64,000 nt of DNA from NCBI RefSeq assembly GCF_023091745.1, contig NW_026291482.1, forward strand, positions 558,001 to 622,000. Direction: 5' to 3'. Below the pieces are notes generated by a model that searched no databases, was not told where the DNA came from, and saw nothing but the letters and a program-made list of their open reading frames with translations. Numbering within the stretch: position 1 is the stretch's first letter; the number at the start of each line of letters is the position of its first letter. This DNA is from Budorcas taxicolor. Its lineage: Eukaryota; Chordata; Mammalia; Artiodactyla; Bovidae. Below, piece after piece: positions 9,756-21,988 of this stretch. The position numbers and the translations under genes are program-made.

Positions 9756-10570
9756 ATGGATCTTGGGGTGCTTCTGAGTCTCCCCAGGGGAGTCAGGCCT
9801 CGTCTCGAGTGGGGGCATGCACGTGCGCTTTCCTCCCGAGCTGCAGCAGTAGTGTCACGCTTCCTGTCACGTGTATCAAGGGATCTGTGGCTTTCCCTCG
9901 AGGCTGTCCCTCGAGGCTTTCCCACGAGGCTTTCCCACAGGGCTGTGCCACGTGCCACCTTGGTGGGAGTCGATCCTCGGCGTGAAAGACGAGCCGGTGA
10001 AGGGAAAAGAGGTTCCTCTGGAATGGACTGAGACATCTGGGGGACTCTTGGAATGGTGGCACGACCCTGGAGTTCCTCTCGCCGTTCCTGTTGAGAGGGC
10101 CTCCTCTTGAGATGCGACGGGAACGCTGGGAACTCTTTCAGACGAAGCAGGGAAAGGATCCCTCATCTCGAGCTACGAGGCGGAAACGGGGCTCCTCTGG
10201 ATGTGGGCGGGACCCTCGTGATTCCTCTCGAGTGGAGACGGCTAGGTCGGGGAACTTCTTGATTTGCACCAAGGGTGTGAAGGACCCTTTCGAAGTTCCA
10301 GAGGTGAGGTGTGATCAGCCTCGAGACGCCTCAGCGGAAATGGGCCTCATCTCGCCTGGAGGGGAGAACCTCCTGGATTTTCTCGAGTTGCGGCAGGTCT
10401 TCTCGAGTTACGACGGGGACCTCAGGGACCCGCTCTGGTGGCCTCAGGAAAGGCCAGTCCCCATGCGAGTTGCTAGGGGACCTCTCGGGATTCCTCTCCC
10501 GTCCATGCCGGGTCCTCAGTCCTTGTGTGGAGTCGGGGCCGGAACCTGAGGATTCCTCTCCAGTGTTGCC
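9756..10570 (+). repeat. Satellite monomer 13 (815 bp)
   Basis: CAG class but p169 A, an unusual combination and a likely recombinant. GGAAC. Private changes: CACGTGTATC, ACGCTGGGAAC and CCGGGTCCTC. Confidence 0.95.
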
Positions 10571-11386
10571 ATGGATCTTGGGGTGCTTCTGAGTCTCCCC
10601 AGGGGAGTCAGGCCTCGTCTCGAGTGGGGGCATGCACGTGCGCTTTCCTCCCGAGCTGCAGCAGTAGTGTCACGCTTCCTGTCACGTGGATCAAGGGATC
10701 TGTGGCTTTCCCTCGAGGCTGTCCCTCGAGGCTTTCCCGCGAGGCTTTCCCACAGGGCTGTGCCACGTGCCACCTTGGTGGGAGTCGATCCTCGGCGTGA
10801 AAGACGAGCCGGTGAAGGGAAAAGAGGTTCCTCTGGAATGGACTGAGACATCTGGGGGACTCTTGGAATGGTGGCACGACCCTGGAGTTCCTCTCGCCGT
10901 TCCTGTTGAGAGGGCCTCCTCTTGAGATGCGACGGGAACGCCGGGAACTCTTTCCCGACGAAGCAGGGAAAGGATCCCTCATCTCGAGCTACGAGGCGGA
11001 AACGGGGCTCCTCTGGATGTGGGCGGGACCCTCGTGATTCCTCTCGAGTGGAGACGGCTAGGTCGGCGAACTTCTTGATTTGCACCAAGGGTGTGAAGGA
11101 CCCTTTCGAAATTCCAGAGGTGAGGTGTGATCAGTCTCGAGACGCCTCAGCGGAAATGGGCCTCATCTCGCCTGGAGGGGAGAACCTCCTGGATTTTCTC
11201 GAGTTGCGGCAGGTCTTCTCGAGTTACGACGGGGACCTCAGGGACCCGCTCTGGTGGCCTCAGGAAAGGCCAGTCCCCATGCGAGTTGCTAGGGGACCTC
11301 TCGGGATTCCTCTCCCGTCCATGCCGGGGCCTCAGTCCTTGTGTGGAGTCGGGGCCGGAACCTGAGGATTCCTCTCCAGTTTTGCC
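10571..11386 (+). repeat. Satellite monomer 14 (816 bp)
   Basis: Same CGAAC, CGAAATTCC, CAGTCTCG and CCAGTTTTGCC haplotype as monomers 5 and 9, but the 13-bp cluster is intact with p169 G. Confidence 0.95.
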
Positions 11387-12202
11387 ATGGATCTTGGGGT
11401 GCTTCTGAGTCTCCCCAGGGGAGTCAGGCCTCGTCTCGAGTGGGGGCATGCACGTGCGCTTTCCTCCCGAGCTGCAGCAGTAGTGTCACGCTTCCTGTCA
11501 CGTGGATCAAGGGATCTGTGGCTTTCCCTCGAGGCTGTCCCTCGAGGCTTTCCCGCGAGGCTTTCCCACAGGGCTGTGCCACGTGCCACCTTGGTGTGAG
11601 TCGATCCTCGGCGTGAAAGACGAGCCGGTGAAGGGAAAAGAGGTTCCTCTGGAATGGACTGAGACATCTGGGGGACTCTTGGAATGGTGGCACGACCCTG
11701 GAGTTCCTCTCGCCGTTCCTGTTGAGAGGGCCTCCTCTTGAGATGCGACGGGAACGCCGGGAACTCTTTCCCGACGAAGCAGGGAAAGGATCCCTCATCT
11801 CGAGCTACGAGGCGGAAACGGGGCTCCTCTGGATGTGGGCGGGACCCTCGTGATTCCTCTCGAGTGGAGACGGCTAGGTCGGCGAACTTCTTGATTTGCA
11901 CCAAGGGTGTGAAGGACCCTTTCGAAGTTCCAGAGGTGAGGTGTGATCAGCCTCGAGACGCCTCAGCGGAAATGGGCCTCATCTCGCCTGGAGGGGAGAA
12001 CCTCCTGGATTTTCTCGAGTTGCGGCAGGTCTTCTCGAGTTACGACGGGGACCTCAGGGACCCGCTCTGGTGGCCTCAGGAAAGGCCAGTCCCCATGCGA
12101 GTTGCTAGGGGACCTCTCGGGATTCCTCTCCCGTCCATGCCGGGGCCTCAGTCCTTGTGTGGAGTCGGGGCCGGAACCTGAGGATTCCTCTCCAGTGTTG
12201 CC
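11387..12202 (+). repeat. Satellite monomer 15 (816 bp)
   Basis: p169 G, p211 T, CCCG, CGAAC, as in monomer 10. Last unit with CGAAC. Confidence 0.95.
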
Positions 12203-13018
12203 ATGGATCTTGGGGTGCTTCTGAGTCTCCCCAGGGGAGTCAGGCCTCGTCTCGAGTGGGGGCATGCACGTGCGCTTTCCTCCCGAGCTGCAGCAGTAGT
12301 GTCACGCTTCCTGTCACGTGGATCAAGGGATCTGTGGCTTTCCCTCGAGGCTGTCCCTCGAGGCTTTCCCGCGAGGCTTTCCCACAGGGCTGTGCCACGT
12401 GCCACCTTGGTGGGAGTCGATCCTCGGCGTGAAAGACGAGCCGGTGAAGGGAAAAGAGGTTCCTCTGGAATGGACTGAGACATCTGGGGGACTCTTGGAA
12501 TGGTGGCACGACCCTGGAGTTCCTCTCGCCGTTCCTGTTGAGAGGGCCTCCTCTTGAGATGCGACGGGAACGCCGGGAACTCTTTCCCGACGAAGCAGGG
12601 AAAGGATCCCTCATCTCGAGCTACGAGGCGGAAACGGGGCTCCTCTGGATGTGGGCGGGACCCTCGTGATTCCTCTCGAGTGGAGATTGCTAGGTCGGGG
12701 AACTTCTTGATTTGCACCAAGGGTGTTAAGGACCCTTTCGAAGTTCCAGAGGTGAGGTGTGATCAGCCTCGAGACGCCTCAGCGGAAATGGGCCTCATCT
12801 CGCCTGGAGGGGAGAACCTCCTGGATTTTCTCGAGTTGCGGCAGGTCTTCTCGAGTTACGACGGGGACCTCAGGGACCCGCTCTGGTGGCCTCAGGAAAG
12901 GCCAGTCCCCATGCGAGTTGCTAGGGGACCTCTCGGGATTCCTCTCCCGTCCATGCCGGGGCCTCAGTCCTTGTGTGGAGTCGGGGCCGGAACCTGAGGA
13001 TTCCTCTCCAGTGTTGCC
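12203..13018 (+). repeat. Satellite monomer 16 (816 bp)
   Basis: GAGATTGCTAG as in monomer 11, but GGAAC. Private change: GTGTTAAGG. Confidence 0.95.
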
Positions 13019-13834
13019 ATGGATCTTGGGGTGCTTCTGAGTCTCCCCAGGGGAGTCAGGCCTCGTCTCGAGTGGGGGCATGCACGTGCGCTTTCCTCCC
13101 GAGCTGCAGCAGTAGTGTCACGCTTCCTGTCACGTGGATCAAGGGATCTGTGGCTTTCCCTCGAGGCTGTCCCTCGAGGCTTTCCCGCGAGGCTTTCCCA
13201 CAGGGCTGTGCCACGTGCCACCTTGGTGGGAGTCGATCCTCGGCGTGAAAGACGAGCCGGTGAAGGGAAAAGAGGTTCCTCTGGAATGGACTGAGACATC
13301 TGGGGGACTCTTGGAATGGTGGCACGACCCTGGAGTTCCTCTCGCCGTTCCTGTTGAGAGGGCCTCCTCTTGAGATGCGACGGGAACGCCGGGAACTCTT
13401 TCCCGACGAAGCAGGGAAAGGATCCCTCATCTTGAGCTACGAGGCGGAAACGGGGCTCCTCTGGATGTGGGCGGGACCCTCGTGATTCCTCTCGAGTGGA
13501 GACGGCTAGGTCGGGGAACTTCTTGATTTGCACCAAGGGTGTGAAGGACCCTTTCGAAGTTCCAGAGGTGAGGTGTGATCAGCCTCGAGACGCCTCAGCG
13601 GAAATGGGCCTCATCTCGCCTGTAGGGGAGAACCTCCTGGATTTTCTCGAGTTGCGGCAGGTCTTCTCGAGTTACGACGGGGACCTCAGGGACCCGCTCT
13701 GGTGGCCTCAGGAAAGGCCAGTCCCCATGCGAGTTGCTAGGGGACCTCTCGAGATTCCTCTCCCGTCCATGCCGGGGCCTCAGTCCTTGTGTGGAGTCGG
13801 GGCCGGAACCTGAGGATTCCTCTCCAGTGTTGCC
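13019..13834 (+). repeat. Satellite monomer 17 (816 bp)
   Basis: p169 G, CATCTTGAGC, GGAAC, CTGTAGGGG and CTCTCGAGATTCC. Counterpart of monomer 12. Confidence 0.95.
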
Positions 13835-14650
13835 ATGGATCTTGGGGTGCTTCTGAGTCTCCCCAGGGGAGTCAGGCCTCGTCTCTAGTGGGGGCATGCA
13901 CGTGCGCTTTCCTCCCGAGCTGCAGCAGTAGTGTCACGCTTCCTGTCACGTGGATCAAGGGATCTGTGGCTTTCTCTCGAGGCTGTCCCTCGAGGCTTTC
14001 CCGCGAGGCTTTCCCACAGGGCTGTGCCACGTGCCACCTTGGTGGGAGTCGATCCTCGGCGTGAAAGACGAGCCGGTGAAGGGAAAAGAGGTTCCTCTGG
14101 AATGGACTGAGACATCTGGGGGACTCTTGGAATGGTGGCACGACCCTGGAGTTCCTCTCGCCGTTCCTGTTGAGAGGGCCTCCTCTTGAGATGCGACGGG
14201 AACGCCGGGAACTCTTTCCCGACGAAGCAGGGAAAGGATCCCTCATCTCGAGCTACGAGGCGGAAACGGGGCTCCTCTGGATGTGGGCGGGACCCTCGTG
14301 ATTCCTCTCGAGTGGAGACGGCTAGGTCGGGGAACTTCTTGATTTGCACCAAGGGTGTGAAGGACCCTTTCGAAGTTCCAGAGGTGAGGTGTGATCAGCC
14401 TCGAGACGCCTCAGCGGAAATGGGCCTCATCTCGCCTGGAGGGGAGAACCTCCTGGATTTTCTCGAGTTGCGGCAGGTCTTCTCGAGTTACGACGGGGAC
14501 CTCAGGGACCCGCTCTGGTGGCCTCAGGAAAGGCCAGTCCCCATGCGAGTTGCTAGGGGACCTCTCGGGATTCCTCTCCCGTCCATGCCGGGGCCTCAGT
14601 CCTTGTGTGGAGTCGGGGCCGGAACCTGAGGATTCCTCTCCAGTGTTGCC
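13835..14650 (+). repeat. Satellite monomer 18 (816 bp)
   Basis: p169 G, CCCG, GGAAC. Private changes: GTCTCTAGTGG and GGCTTTCTCTCGAGG. Confidence 0.95.
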
Positions 14651-15465
14651 ATGGATCTTGGGGTGCTTCTGAGTCTCCCCAGGGGAGTCAGGCCTCGTCT
14701 CGAGTGGGGGCATGCACGTGCGCTTTCCTCCCGAGCTGCAGCAGTAGTGTCACGCTTCCTGTCACGTGGATCAAGGGATCTGTGGCTTTCCCTCGAGGCT
14801 GTCCCTCGAGGCTTTCCCGCGAGGCTTTCCCACAGGGCTGTGCCACGTGCCACCTTGGTGGGAGTCGATCCTCGGCGTGAAAGACGAGCCGGTGAAGGGA
14901 AAAGAGGTTCCTCTGGAATGGACTGAGACATCTGGGGGACTCTTGGAATGGTGGCACGACCCTGGAGTTCCTCTCGCCGTTCCTGTTGAGAGGGCCTCCT
15001 CTTGAGATGCGACGGGAACGCCGGGAACTCTTTCAGACGAAGCAGGGAAAGGATCCCTCATCTCGAGCTACGAGGCGGAAACGGGGCTCCTCTGGATGTG
15101 GGCGGGACCCTCGTGATTCCTCTCGAGTGGAGACGGCTAGGTCGGGCAACTTCTTGATTTGCACCAAGGGTGTGAAGGACCCTTTCGAAGTTCCAGAGGT
15201 GAGGTGTGATCAGCCTCGAGACGCCTCAGCGGAAATGGGCCTCATCTCTCCTGGAGGGGAGAACCTCCTGGATTTTCTCGAGTTGCGGCAGGTCTTCTCG
15301 AGTTATGACGGGGACCTCAGGGACCCGCTCTGGTGGCCTCAGGAAAGGCCAGTCCCCATGCGAGTTGCTAGGGGACCTCTCGGGATTCCTCTCCCGTCCA
15401 TGCCGGGGCCTCAGTCCTTTTGTGGAGTCGGGGCCGGAACCTGAGGATTCCTCTCCAGTGTTGCC
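14651..15465 (+). repeat. Satellite monomer 19 (815 bp)
   Basis: CAG class, p169 G, GCAAC. CATCTCTCCTGG and CCTTTTGTGG are private. GAGTTATGACGG is shared with the next monomer only. Confidence 0.95.
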
Positions 15466-16281
15466 ATGGATCTTGGGGTGCTTCTGAGTCTCCCCAGGGG
15501 AGTCAGGCCTCGTCTCGAGTGGGGGCATGCACGTGCGCTTTCCTCCCGAGCTGCAGCAGTAGTGTCACGCTTCCTGTCACGTGGATCAAGGGATCTGTGG
15601 CTTTCCCTCGAGGCTGTCCCTCGAGGCTTTCCCACGAGGCTTTCCCACAGGGCTGTGCCACGTGCCACCTTGGTGGGAGTCGATCCTCGGCGTGAAAGAC
15701 GAGCCGGTGAAGGGAAAAGAGGTTCCTCTGGAATGGACTGAGACATCTGGGGGACTCTTGGAATGGTGGCACGACCCTGGAGTTCCTCTCGCCGTTCCTG
15801 TTGAGAGGGCCTCCTCTTGAGATGCGACGGGAACGCCGGGAACTCTTTCCCGACGAAGCAGGGAAAGGATCCCTCATCTCGAGCTACGAGGCGGAAACGG
15901 GGCTCCTCTGGATGTGGTCGGGACCCTCGTGATTCCTCTCGAGTGGAGACGGCTAGGTCGGGGAACTTCTTGATTTGCACCAACGGTGTGAAGGACCCTT
16001 TCGAAGTTCCAGAGGTGAGGTGTGATCAGCCTCGAGACGCCTCAGCGGAAATGGGCCTCATCTCGCCTGGAGGGGAGAACCTCCTGGATTTTCTCGAGTT
16101 GCGGCAGGTCTTCTCGAGTTATGACGGGGACCTCAGGGACCCGCTCTGGTGGCCTCAGGAAAGGCCAGTCCCCATGCGAGTTGCTAGGGGACCTCTCGGG
16201 ATTCCTCTCCCGTCCATGCCGGGGCCTCAGTCCTTGTGTGGAGTCGGGGCCGGAACCTGAGGATTCCTCTCCAGTGTTGCC
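15466..16281 (+). repeat. Satellite monomer 20 (816 bp)
   Basis: p169 A, CCCG, GGAAC. Shares GAGTTATGACGG with monomer 19. Private changes: TGTGGTCGGG and CACCAACGGTG. Confidence 0.95.
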
Positions 16282-17097
16282 ATGGATCTTGGGGTGCTTC
16301 TGAGTCTCCCCAGGGGAGTCAGGCCTCGTCTCGAGTGGGGGCATGCACGTGCGCTTTCCTCCCGAGCTGCAGCAGTAGTGTCACGCTTCCTGTCACGTGG
16401 ATCAAGGGATCTGTGGCTTTCCCTCGAGGCTGTCCCTCGAGGCTTTCCCACGAGGCTTTCCCACAGGGCTGTGCCACGTGCCACCTTGGTGGGAGTCGAT
16501 CCTCGGCGTGAAAGACGAGCCGGTGAAGGGAAAAGAGGTTCCTCTGGAATGGACTGAGACATCTGGGGGACTCTTGGAATGGTGGCACGACCCTGGAGTT
16601 CCTCTCGCCGTTCCTGTTGAGAGGGCCTCCTCTTGGGATGCGACGGGAACGCCGGGAACTCTTTCCCGACGAAGCAGGGAAAGGATCCCACATCTCGAGC
16701 TACGAGGCGGAAACGGGGCTCCTCTGGATGTGGGCGGGACCCTCGTGATTCCTCTCGAGTGGAGACGGCTAGGTCGGGGAACTTCTTGATTTGCACCAAG
16801 GGTGTGAAGGACCCTTTCGAAGTTCCAGAGGTGAGGTGTGATCAGCCTCGAGACGCCTCAGCGGAAATGGGCCTCATCTCGCCTGGAGGGGAGAACCTCC
16901 TGGATTTTCTCGAGTTGCGGCAGGTCTTCTCGAGTTACGACGGGGACGTCAGGGACCCGCTCTGGTGGCCTCAGGAAAGGCCAGTCCCCATGCGAGTTGC
17001 TAGGGGACCTCTCGGGATTCCTCTCCCGTCCATGCCGGGGCCTCAGTCCTTGTGTGGAGTCGGGGCCGGAACCTGAGGATTCCTCTCCAGTGTTGCC
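16282..17097 (+). repeat. Satellite monomer 21 (816 bp)
   Basis: p169 A, p409 A (first occurrence), GGAAC. TCTTGGGATG at p354 is private. GGGGACGTCAGG is shared with monomer 60. Confidence 0.95.
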
Positions 17098-17912
17098 ATG
17101 GATCTTGGGGTGCTTCTGAGTCTCCCCAGGGGAGTCAGGCCTCGTCTCGAGTGGGGGCATGCACGTGCGCTTTCCTCCCGAGCTGCAGCAGTAGTGTCAC
17201 GCTTCCTGTCACGTGGATCAAGGGATCTGTGGCTTTCCCTCGAGGCTGTCCCTCGAGGCTTTCCCGCGAGGCTTTCCCACAGGGCTGTGCCACGTGCCAC
17301 CTTGGTGGGAGTCGATCCTCGGCGTGAAAGACGAGCCGGTGAAGGGAAAAGAGGTTCCTCTGGAATGGACTGAGACATCTGGGGGACTCTTGGAATGGTG
17401 GCACGACCCTGGAGTTCCTCTCGCCGTTCCTGTTGAGAGGGCCTCCTCTTGAGATGCGACGGGAACGCCGGGAACTCTTTCAGACGAAGCAGGGAAAGGA
17501 TCCCTCATCTCGAGCTACGAGGCGGAAACGGGGCTCCTCTGGATGTGGGCGGGACCCTCGTGATTCCTCTCGAGTGGAGACGGCTAGGTCGGGGAACTTC
17601 TTGATTTGCACCAAGGGTGTGAAGGACCCTTTCGAAGTTCCAGAGGTGAGGTGTGATCAGCCTCGAGACGCCTCAGCGGAAATGGGCCTCATCTCGCCTG
17701 GAGGGGAGAACCTCCTGGATTTTCTCGAGTTGCGGCAGGTCTTCTCGAGTTACGACGGGGACCTCAGGGACCCGCTCTGGTGGCCTCAGGAAAGGCCAGT
17801 CCCCATGCGAGTTGCTAGGGGACCTCTCGGGATTCCTCTCCCGTCCATGCCGGGGCCTCAGTCCTTGTGTGGAGTCGGGGCCGGAACCTGAGGATTCCTC
17901 TCCAGTGTTGCC
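17098..17912 (+). repeat. Satellite monomer 22 (815 bp)
   Basis: CAG class, p169 G, GGAAC; no private change noticed. Begins a run of four CAG units. Confidence 0.95.
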
Positions 17913-18727
17913 ATGGATCTTGGGGTGCTTCTGAGTCTCCCCAGGGGAGTCAGGCCTCGTCTCGAGTGGGGGCATGCACGTGCGCTTTCCTCCCGAGCTG
18001 CAGCAGTAGTGTCACGCTTCCTGTCACGTGGATCAAGGGATCTGTGGCTTTCCCTCGAGGCTGTCCCTCGAGGCTTTCCCGCGAGGCTTTCCCACAGGGC
18101 TGTGCCACGTGCCACCTTGGTGGGAGTCGATCCTCGGCGTGAAAGACGAGCCGGTGAAGGGAAAAGAGGTTCCTCTGGAATGGACTGAGACATCTGGGGG
18201 ACTCTTGGAATGGTGGCACGACCCTGGAGTTCCTCTCGCCGTTCCTGTTGAGAGGGCCTCCTCTTGAGATGCGACGGGAACGCCGGGAACTCTTTCAGAC
18301 GAAGCAGGGAAATGATCCCTCATCTCGAGCTACGAGGCGGAAACGGGGCTCCTCTGGATGTGGGCGGGACCCTCGTGATTCCTCTCGAGTGGAGACGGCT
18401 ATGTCGGGGAACTTCTTGATTTGCACCAAGGGTGTGAAGGACCCTTTCGAAGTTCCAGAGGTGAGGTGTGATCAGCCTCGAGACGCCTCAGCGGAAATGG
18501 GCCTCATCTCGCCTGGAGGGGAGAACCTCCTGGATTTTCTCGAGTTGCGGCAGGTCTTCTCGAGTTACGACGGGGACCTCAGGGACCCGCTCTGGTGGCC
18601 TCAGGAAAGGCCAGTCCCCATGCGAGTTGCTAGGGGACCTCTCGGGATTCCTCTCCCGTCCATGCCGGGGCCTCAGTCCTTGTGTGGAGTCGGGGCCGGA
18701 ACCTGAGGATTCCTCTCCAGTGTTGCC
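17913..18727 (+). repeat. Satellite monomer 23 (815 bp)
   Basis: CAG class, p169 G, GGCTATGTCGG. GAAATGATCCC destroys the GGATCC site otherwise present in the units I checked. Confidence 0.95.
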
Positions 18728-19542
18728 ATGGATCTTGGGGTGCTTCTGAGTCTCCCCAGGGGAGTCAGGCCTCGTCTCGAGTGGGGGCATGCACGTGCGC
18801 TTTCCTCCCGAGCTGCAGCAGTAGTGTCACGCTTCCTGTCACGTGGATCAAGGGATCTGTGGCTTTCCCTCGAGGCTGTCCCTCGAGGCTTTCCCGCGAG
18901 GCTTTCCCACAGGGCTGTGCCACGTGCCACCTTGGTGGGAGTCGATCCTCGGCGTGAAAGACGAGCCGGTGAAGGGAAAAGAGGTTCCTCTGGAATGGAC
19001 TGAGACATCTGGGGGACTCTTGGAATGGTGGCACGACCCTGGAGTTCCTCTCGCCGTTCCTGTTGAGAGGGCCTCCTCTTGAGATGCGACGGGAACGCCG
19101 GGAACTCTTTCAGACGAAGCAGGGAAAGGATCCCTCATCTCGAGCTACGAGGCGGAAACGGGGCTCCTCTGGATGTGGGCGGGACCCTCGTGATTCCTCT
19201 CGAGTGGAGACGGCTAGGTCGGGGAACTTCTTGATTTGCACCAAGGGTGTGAAGGACCCTTTCGAAGTTCCAGAGGTGAGGTGTGATCAGCCTCGAGACG
19301 CCTCAGCGGAAATGGGCCTCATCTCGCCTGGAGGGGAGAACCTCCTGGATTTTCTCGAGTTGCGGCAGGTCTTCTCGAGTTACGACGGGGACCTCAGGGA
19401 CCCGCTCTGGTGGCCTCAGGAAAGGCCAGTCCCCATGCGAGTTGCTAGGGGACCTCTCGGGATTCCTCTCCCGTCCATGCCGGGGCCTCAGTCCTTGTGT
19501 GGAGTCGGGGCCGGAACCTGAGGATTCCTCTCCAGTGTTGCC
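18728..19542 (+). repeat. Satellite monomer 24 (815 bp)
   Basis: CAG class, p169 G, GGAAC; no difference from monomer 22 noticed. Confidence 0.95.
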
Positions 19543-20357
19543 ATGGATCTTGGGGTGCTTCTGAGTCTCCCCAGGGGAGTCAGGCCTCGTCTCGAGTGGG
19601 GGCATGCACGTGCGCTTTCCTCCCGAGCTGCAGCAGTAGTGTCACGCTTCCTGTCACGTGGATCAAGGGATCTGTGGCTTTCCCTCGAGGCTGTCCCTCG
19701 AGGCTTTCCCGCGAGGCTTTCCCACAGGGCTGTGCCACGTGCCACCTTGGTGGGAGTCGATCCTCGGCGTGAAAGACGAGCCGGTGAAGGGAAAAGAGGT
19801 TCCTCTGGAATGGACTGAGACATCTGGGGGACTCTTGGAATGGTGGCACGACCCTGGAGTTCCTCTCGCCGTTCCTGTTGAGAGGGCCTCCTCTTGAGAT
19901 GCGACGGGAACGCCGGGAACTCTTTCAGACGAAGCAGGGAAAGGATCCCTCATCTCGAGCTACGAGGCGGAAACGGGGCTCCTCTGGATGTGGGCGGGAC
20001 CCTCGTGATTCCTCTCGAGTGGAGACGGCTATGTCGGGGAACTTCTTGATTTGCACCAAGGGTGTGAAGGACCCTTTCGAAGTTCCAGAGGTGAGGTGTG
20101 ATCAGCCTCGAGACGCCTCAGCGGAAATGGGCCTCATCTCGCCTGGAGGGGAGAACCTCCTGGATTTTCTCGAGTTGCGGCAGGTCTTCTCGAGTTACGA
20201 CGGGGACCTCAGGGACCCGCTCTGGTGGCCTCAGGAAAGGCCAGTCCCCATGCGAGTTGCTAGGGGACCTCTCGGGATTCCTCTCCCGTCCATGCCGGGG
20301 CCTCAGTCCTTGTGTGGAGTCGGGGCCGGAACCTGAGGATTCCTCTCCAGTGTTGCC
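19543..20357 (+). repeat. Satellite monomer 25 (815 bp)
   Basis: CAG class, p169 G, GGCTATGTCGG. First member of the duplicated dimer. Confidence 0.95.
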
Positions 20358-21173
20358 ATGGATCTTGGGGTGCTTCTGAGTCTCCCCAGGGGAGTCAGGC
20401 CTCGTCTCGAGTGGGGGCATGCACGTGCGCTTTCCTCCCGAGCTGCAGCAGTAGTGTCACGCTTCCTGTCACGTGGATCAAGGGATCTGTGGCTTTCCCT
20501 CGAGGCTGTCCCTCGAGGCTTTCCCACGAGGCTTTCCCACAGGGCTGTGCCACGTGCCACCTTGGTGGGAGTCGATCCTCGGCGTGAAAGACGAGCCGGT
20601 GAAGGGAAAAGAGGTTCCTCTGGAATGGACTGAGACATCTGGGGGACTCTTGGAATGGTGGCACGACCCTGGAGTTCCTCTCGCCGTTCCTGTTGAGAGG
20701 GCCTCCTCTTGAGATGCGACGGGAACGCCGAGAACTCTTTCCCGACGAAGCAGGGAAAGGATCCCTCATCTCGAGCTACGAGGCGGAAACGGGGCTCCTC
20801 TGGATGTGGGCGGGACCCTCGTGATTCCTCTCGAGTGGAGACGGCTAGGTCGGGGAACTTCTTGATTTGCACCAAGGGTGTGAAGGACCCTTTCGAAGTT
20901 CCAGAGGTGAGGTGTGATCAGCCTCGAGACGCCTCAGCGGAAATGGGCCTCATCTCGCCTGGAGGGGAGAACCTCCTGGATTTTCTCGAGTTGCGGCAGG
21001 TCTTCTCGAGTTACGACGGGGACCTCAGGGACCCGCTCTGGTGGCCTCAGGAAAGGCCAGTCCCCATGCGAGTTGCTAGGGGACCTCTCGGGATTCCTCT
21101 CCCGTCCATGCCGGGGCCTCAGTCCTTGTGTGGAGTCGGGGCCGGAACCTGAGGATTCCTCTCCAGTGTTGCC
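20358..21173 (+). repeat. Satellite monomer 26 (816 bp)
   Basis: p169 A, CCCG, GGAAC, with CGCCGAGAAC shared only with monomer 28. Confidence 0.95.
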
Positions 21174-21988
21174 ATGGATCTTGGGGTGCTTCTGAGTCTC
21201 CCCAGGGGAGTCAGGCCTCGTCTCGAGTGGGGGCATGCACGTGCGCTTTCCTCCCGAGCTGCAGCAGTAGTGTCACGCTTCCTGTCACGTGGATCAAGGG
21301 ATCTGTGGCTTTCCCTCGAGGCTGTCCCTCGAGGCTTTCCCGCGAGGCTTTCCCACAGGGCTGTGCCACGTGCCACCTTGGTGGGAGTCGATCCTCGGCG
21401 TGAAAGACGAGCCGGTGAAGGGAAAAGAGGTTCCTCTGGAATGGACTGAGACATCTGGGGGACTCTTGGAATGGTGGCACGACCCTGGAGTTCCTCTCGC
21501 CGTTCCTGTTGAGAGGGCCTCCTCTTGAGATGCGACGGGAACGCCGGGAACTCTTTCAGACGAAGCAGGGAAAGGATCCCTCATCTCGAGCTACGAGGCG
21601 GAAACGGGGCTCCTCTGGATGTGGGCGGGACCCTCGTGATTCCTCTCGAGTGGAGACGGCTATGTCGGGGAACTTCTTGATTTGCACCAAGGGTGTGAAG
21701 GACCCTTTCGAAGTTCCAGAGGTGAGGTGTGATCAGCCTCGAGACGCCTCAGCGGAAATGGGCCTCATCTCGCCTGGAGGGGAGAACCTCCTGGATTTTC
21801 TCGAGTTGCGGCAGGTCTTCTCGAGTTACGACGGGGACCTCAGGGACCCGCTCTGGTGGCCTCAGGAAAGGCCAGTCCCCATGCGAGTTGCTAGGGGACC
21901 TCTCGGGATTCCTCTCCCGTCCATGCCGGGGCCTCAGTCCTTGTGTGGAGTCGGGGCCGGAACCTGAGGATTCCTCTCCAGTGTTGCC
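21174..21988 (+). repeat. Satellite monomer 27 (815 bp)
   Basis: CAG class, p169 G, GGCTATGTCGG. Counterpart of monomer 25. Confidence 0.95.

Larger units (their letters stand above)
6518..13834 (+). repeat. Duplicated four-monomer segment (6518-9755 and 10571-13834)
   Basis: Monomers 9-12 and 14-17 carry the same ordered private variants: CGAAATTCC plus CAGTCTCG, then CCAGTTTTGCC plus p211 T, then GAGATTGCTAG, then CTGTAGGGG plus CTCTCGAGATTCC. Landmarks are 4079 bp apart (7308/11387, 8124/12203, 8940/13019). The first pair is 4053 apart because monomer 9 lacks 26 bp. Monomer 13 separates the copies. Confidence 0.85.
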
